Positions 60,530 to 64,000 of a DNA stretch of 64,000 nucleotides are shown one piece after another. The stretch is from Anaerolineaceae bacterium. Lineage in GTDB: Bacteria; Chloroflexota; Anaerolineae; Aggregatilineales; Phototrophicaceae. The stretch is taken from positions 64,333-128,332 of the forward strand of contig PABP01000036.1 in NCBI GenBank assembly GCA_002699585.1. The letters run 5' to 3'. The notes below the pieces were generated by a model. The model made no database searches. It was not told the DNA's origin and saw nothing but the letters and a program-made list of their open reading frames with translations. Each line of letters begins with the position of its first letter. Position 1 is the stretch's first letter. The translations under genes were made by a program, and so were the position numbers.

Positions 60530-61435
60530 GTTTACTATCCCACTTCACTCATCATAGCAATAGGCTTTGCTTGGTTATAAATTGGCTTCTCTAATCCTGA
60601 TCTACTCTCACAGGGCCTAAAAAAGCGCTCCTCAAAAACAGCGGCCCAGTCATAGACGAAATGAATGCCCAAGAAACCGCATAGATTTTTTTGGTGGGAA
60701 GTAAGTAAAGTCATTTTATTGTGAAATGCACATCAAAGGTGTTCTGGGAACTTATTGTCTATTATAGCATCGTTATCGATTATAAAGATAACATCCGAGA
60801 CTTATTTAGTTGAAATCATAATGGGTTTTAAGGATTTTTTTAATTTAGCTTTTACTGGTGGCCCGCGCCGTGAAAATCACTTCATAATGCGGATCGCGTG
60901 GCTAAAGGCCTGCAACGTGTGGAAGTCACTAAAATCGATCTTGCCAACGGGCGGATAAGCCAATATGCATTTGACATGCATGTAACGATGATACCCTTTG
61001 CTAACATCAATATATCTTGATATGAATCAGCGTAGTTGATTTAGCAACATCTTTCCCTTACAGTAGCAGTCTCTTCTACTTAATGCACAAATATACTTTA
61101 AACGTGAATCTAAATAGCAATGGGTAGTATACCTTGGTGAATTGCCCTTAGCAGATCGTTTTGTCTTTTAATTGACCGTCGTTGGGCATGGACATAGACT
61201 ATCTACGATCTAGCCTTAACGAACTTGCCATGCGACAATAGTAATGTTTGGCAATGAAAGCGACATGAGCGTAAATACTCAGGTTGTATGAGCCAATAAG
61301 CATATCGTGTAGATCGTAGATGATAACGGGCTACGCGCTACATCTACAGACAAGAGTTCGACATTTTGCAGTACGATATATCATGATGTGACATAGACAA
61401 GGAACCACTGCGTGGCAAAGGTGAGCACAACGTAG
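60530..61435. other. AT-rich intergenic stretch, no confident gene
   Basis: About 900 nt, clearly richer in A and T than the flanks. No tRNA, long repeat or convincing promoter was seen. A 45-codon reading frame (60822-60959, plus strand, MGFKDFFNLAFTGGPRRENH at the start) stands out because its second half is GC-richer like true coding DNA; it has no good ribosome site and could be a remnant of a lost gene. TGCATTTGACATGCATG at about 60965 is a small imperfect palindrome. The region could hold the promoters for both flanking genes. Confidence 0.4.
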
Positions 61436-63433
61436 ATGTCAGATACAAACAGACTGCAAAATACATCACTTCCTATCTATGGCACGGCTGCAACGAGAAC
61501 GCCATTAGGCACCCGTATCCGGTCGTTCATCATGAGCGAGGATTTCCTAGCGTTTGCGATCCTGATCGCTGCGTTCTTGCTATGGGGATTATCCGTGCCC
61601 CAAATTGATGAGCGCAATATTGACCATCTGGGCATTGTATCAGCACTCACGCCGATGAGTTTCCTCGGCATGGGGTTGATGAATGTTGGCTTTGTGCTGC
61701 TGGTGCGGCGCGAGCACTCCCCGGATTGGTTAAAATTGGCCTATGTGCTTGTATTGATATTGATGCTGTATGGCATCACTGCGCTCATCGAAGAATACCC
61801 ACGCTTTTCAGTGAATTATTTCCATGTGGGTTTCGCAGAGCATATTTCGCGCACAGGCGAATTGGCAACTGGCTTTGATGCCCGCTTTAGTTGGCCCGGT
61901 TTTTTCGCCTTCACGGCCTTCCTGATGGATATTGCCAAGCTCGACGTCCTGGATACCTTCCCTCTCCTGATGTGGTCGCATGTCCTGTTCAACCTGCTGT
62001 ACCTTGTTCCCGTCTGGATGATCTCAGTGGCGTTGACGGAAAACAGGCGACAGGCGTGGTTCGCTACGTGGTTCTTCTTTTTAACGAACTGGATTGGCCA
62101 GGATTATTTTTCGCCACAGGGGATGGCGTTCCTGTTTTACCTTGTCATTGCAGCCATCCTCGTGCGCTGGTTTAAGGGCTGGGATGTGCCGTTTGAAACG
62201 CAAGTCAAGCGCATCCAGGCCACCAGCCAAGGCTGGTATCCACGCTTACAACGCCTAGCCGATTTTGTATTCCGAACGCGCTGGACCCGTTGGATTGCCA
62301 AAGTCTTTATTTCGCCGGACCCACCGAACGAAGCGAGTACGCCCTCGCAGCGGGCCGGATTGATGTTGATTATTGTGTTGCTGTTTGCGGCGATTGTTTC
62401 TAGCCATCAACTCACACCCTTTTTTATGCTCTCAACCCTGGCTGGATGGGTCGTTTTTAACCGCATCAAGCGCATGTACTATCTGCCCATTTTATTGGCG
62501 GTGATGGTCGGTGCGTGGATTAGCTTCATGACGGTCGATTTCATGGCAGGCAATGTGGTGGGATTACTGCAAAGTATCGGTCGTGTCCAGGAAGCTATTG
62601 CGCCCAGCACCAGTCAAAACGCCATAACTGTATCAGCAGAGCGCACGCTCATCATTCGCAGCCGGCTTTTTATGTCCGCCATGATCTGGGGACTAGCGGG
62701 TCTTTCCGCATTGTGGCGACTCTATAGGAAGCAGCGCATCGATTGGACGGTATTGATTGCTGCTGGTGCGCCCTTCCCGATGGCAATTTTACAGAGTTAT
62801 GGCGGCGAGATGCTATTGCGCGTGTATATGTTCGCGCTGCCATTCATGTCGATCATGATCGCCTACTGGTTCCCGTTCAAAGTGCCACGTTTAAGCCGCC
62901 TTCTGACTGCTTTCCTAATCGTCTTTTTGACGCTGAATCTTGGCCTGTTTTTGCTGACACGTCACGGCAATGAAGAGATGGATTACGTCACGCGGGAAGA
63001 ATTTGAAGGATTTGAGTATCTTTATAGCATCGCACCCTTGGGGTCAGCAATGATCTCTGTTCAGGAGAGTATGCCCTATCGCTACCGCTATGAGGTGGAT
63101 TATATCTACGGGCCATATGAAGAACTCTTCAATACGCCTGAATTGTTGCGTGGGCTGGCCAAGCAAATTGAAGACGAATTCGGCGGGATTAGTTTTATCC
63201 TCGTTACGCGCTCGGCAACGGTGACAGCCGAGCTGCTCTATGGTATGCCGGAGGACTGGGGAGAAGACTTTGCAGCAGAAATCCACAACCGTGATGATTT
63301 TGTCGTCCTATGGGAAAACCGCGATATGCAAATCAGTGTAATGGATGACTCCAACTATTGGACCGTATTTGCCGATGCGCCCCATGAGGATGCACCCACA
63401 CAAGATGAATCCCAACAAGATGAGTCTCCATAA
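61436..63433 (+). CDS. Polytopic membrane protein, possible GT-C-like, function unknown
   Basis: A 665-aa protein with about 11-13 membrane segments, the first at about 37-53 (FLAFAILIAAFLLWGLSV). A loop before the fourth segment holds FHVGFAEHISRTGELATG, and NWIGQDYFSPQGMAFLFYLV with SSHQLTPFFMLSTLAGW lie in the middle. These resemble conserved motifs of hypothetical GT-C-like membrane proteins that I recall beside exopolysaccharide genes; no catalytic residues can be proven. A soluble C-terminal domain of about 150 residues follows the last segment (DYVTREEFEGFEYLYSIAPL) and ends in a Gln/Asp-rich tail. It is followed by a short membrane protein gene one nt downstream. Confidence 0.75.
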   Translation: MSDTNRLQNTSLPIYGTAATRTPLGTRIRSFIMSEDFLAFAILIAAFLLWGLSVPQIDERNIDHLGIVSALTPMSFLGMGLMNVGFVLLVRREHSPDWLKLAYVLVLILMLYGITALIEEYPRFSVNYFHVGFAEHISRTGELATGFDARFSWPGFFAFTAFLMDIAKLDVLDTFPLLMWSHVLFNLLYLVPVWMISVALTENRRQAWFATWFFFLTNWIGQDYFSPQGMAFLFYLVIAAILVRWFKGWDVPFETQVKRIQATSQGWYPRLQRLADFVFRTRWTRWIAKVFISPDPPNEASTPSQRAGLMLIIVLLFAAIVSSHQLTPFFMLSTLAGWVVFNRIKRMYYLPILLAVMVGAWISFMTVDFMAGNVVGLLQSIGRVQEAIAPSTSQNAITVSAERTLIIRSRLFMSAMIWGLAGLSALWRLYRKQRIDWTVLIAAGAPFPMAILQSYGGEMLLRVYMFALPFMSIMIAYWFPFKVPRLSRLLTAFLIVFLTLNLGLFLLTRHGNEEMDYVTREEFEGFEYLYSIAPLGSAMISVQESMPYRYRYEVDYIYGPYEELFNTPELLRGLAKQIEDEFGGISFILVTRSATVTAELLYGMPEDWGEDFAAEIHNRDDFVVLWENRDMQISVMDDSNYWTVFADAPHEDAPTQDESQQDESP

Positions 63434-63434
63434 G

Positions 63435-63830
63435 ATGCGCATCAATGGAAGTCGACCCCAGCTATCGACGTGGTTCTGGCTGCTCGCGATCCCCTTTTCG
63501 ATGATCGCAGCGGGGCTAGTGCAGCAAAACTCCGTGCAAACCACATTGCCGCTCACGCTGTTCCGCATCGTGACGATGTGGTATGTGCTGGTCATACCGG
63601 GTATGACGCTGGTCAAGCTGTTGCAGCTCAGGCAAACGCATATTGAGTGGATGTTGGCCATTGTCATTAGCATTTGCGTCAATATGCTGATGACCGAACT
63701 CATGATTTATCTGCATGCGTATTTTCCAAAAGTGGTGCTGGCCCTGGTCCTGATTATCAACCTGCTGGCGTGGTTGGCTTTATTATGGATTACATTCCGA
63801 AGAGGGCGTCATGACGACACTGCTCAATAG
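63435..63830 (+). CDS. Small membrane protein
   Basis: A 131-aa protein with four hydrophobic segments (STWFWLLAIPFSMIAAGL, TMWYVLVIPGMTLVKLL, WMLAIVISICVNMLMTELMI, VVLALVLIINLLAWLALLWI). The start is not certain: ATG 63435, one base after the upstream stop, is chosen for coupling, while an ATG at 63420 and a longer in-frame one at 63345 also exist. It ends in a basic tail (RRGRHDDTAQ). The next gene overlaps it by 20 nt. It may be a helper of the polytopic protein. Function unknown. Confidence 0.6.
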   Translation: MRINGSRPQLSTWFWLLAIPFSMIAAGLVQQNSVQTTLPLTLFRIVTMWYVLVIPGMTLVKLLQLRQTHIEWMLAIVISICVNMLMTELMIYLHAYFPKVVLALVLIINLLAWLALLWITFRRGRHDDTAQ

Positions 63831-64000
63831 AGAAACGATGGATACGATCCAGGCGCTTAATTACGATCAGTTTTCGACATCGCTGGGGCTAGTTGTAATC
63901 GGCTTGCTATTGGCCATCCTGACTTTGAGTGCCGTCGTTAGCTCTAACGAAGCGTCACCTAGCCTGCGTTGGGTGCGGCTTTGCAGCGGCGTGGTCGTGG
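63811..64000 (+). CDS. Membrane protein (partial, 3' end outside window)
   Basis: The first 63 codons of a gene open to the right edge, reading MTTLLNRETMDTIQALNYDQ, then a membrane segment GLVVIGLLLAILTLSAVV at about 26-43. AGAGGG lies 4 nt before the ATG. The start overlaps the previous gene by 20 nt, so it is in the same operon. Family not recognised. Confidence 0.6.
   Translation, partial: MTTLLNRETMDTIQALNYDQFSTSLGLVVIGLLLAILTLSAVVSSNEASPSLRWVRLCSGVVV

Noticed and set aside
60755-60958. A 67-codon frame in the AT-rich gap as a true gene
   Set aside because: No ribosome site, low-complexity first third and no family likeness; kept only as a possible remnant.

Overview
The window looks like a chromosomal piece of a free-living, polysaccharide-degrading Chloroflexota bacterium (Anaerolineae-like). 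This is an inference from gene content and style: many CUT1 sugar importers, glycoside hydrolases, LacI/ROK regulators, xylose isomerase of the class I type, and intergenic GTAGGGGC...GCCCCTAC palindromes. No rRNA, tRNA, CRISPR array, transposase or phage gene was recognised.

Layout. 1-2232 (minus): a sugar-binding protein and the start of its permease, which runs off the left edge. 2486-10720 (minus): two very large uncharacterised proteins (about 1598 and 1114 aa) with their own promoter region and a strong terminator. 11110-19814 (plus): an arabinan locus with binding protein, two permeases, two GH51 arabinofuranosidases and a secreted GH43 with a C-terminal AbfB-like domain. 20016-21154: two tandem paralogous small membrane proteins. 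21412-23538: a TIM-barrel protein next to an enolase-superfamily sugar-acid dehydratase. 23637-33052: a probable amino-sugar or galactosaminan locus with two GH114-type enzymes, an importer, a SIS-domain isomerase/deaminase, a GH4 enzyme and a PfkB kinase. 33076-34713: a luciferase-like oxidoreductase and an SH3b protein. 35114-37427: a LacI regulator and xylose isomerase.

37488-45226 (minus): ROK regulator, two permeases, binding protein, GH31 and a GH15-like enzyme, with a matching operator before the regulator and before the first permease. 45427-55682 (plus): LacI regulator, then a long operon holding four different ADP-ribosylglycohydrolase-fold proteins, an ABC importer and an alpha/beta hydrolase. 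Two near-identical palindromic operators bracket the regulator gene. 55878-59113: an ATP-citrate-lyase-like pair whose small subunit carries a C-terminal two-cluster ferredoxin-like domain. 59180-60529 (minus): a GT2 glycosyltransferase. 60530-61435: an AT-rich gap. 61436-64000: membrane proteins of unknown role, the last cut by the window edge.

Across the window five CUT1 importers have binding proteins and permeases but no ATPase gene, so a shared ATPase encoded elsewhere is likely. Each of the five binding-protein genes is followed at once by a stem-loop, which would favour excess binding protein over its neighbours. The imported oligosaccharides would be cut inside the cell by GH51, GH4, GH31, GH15 or the ADP-ribosylglycohydrolase-like enzymes, with LacI or ROK repressors acting at the palindromes seen upstream.
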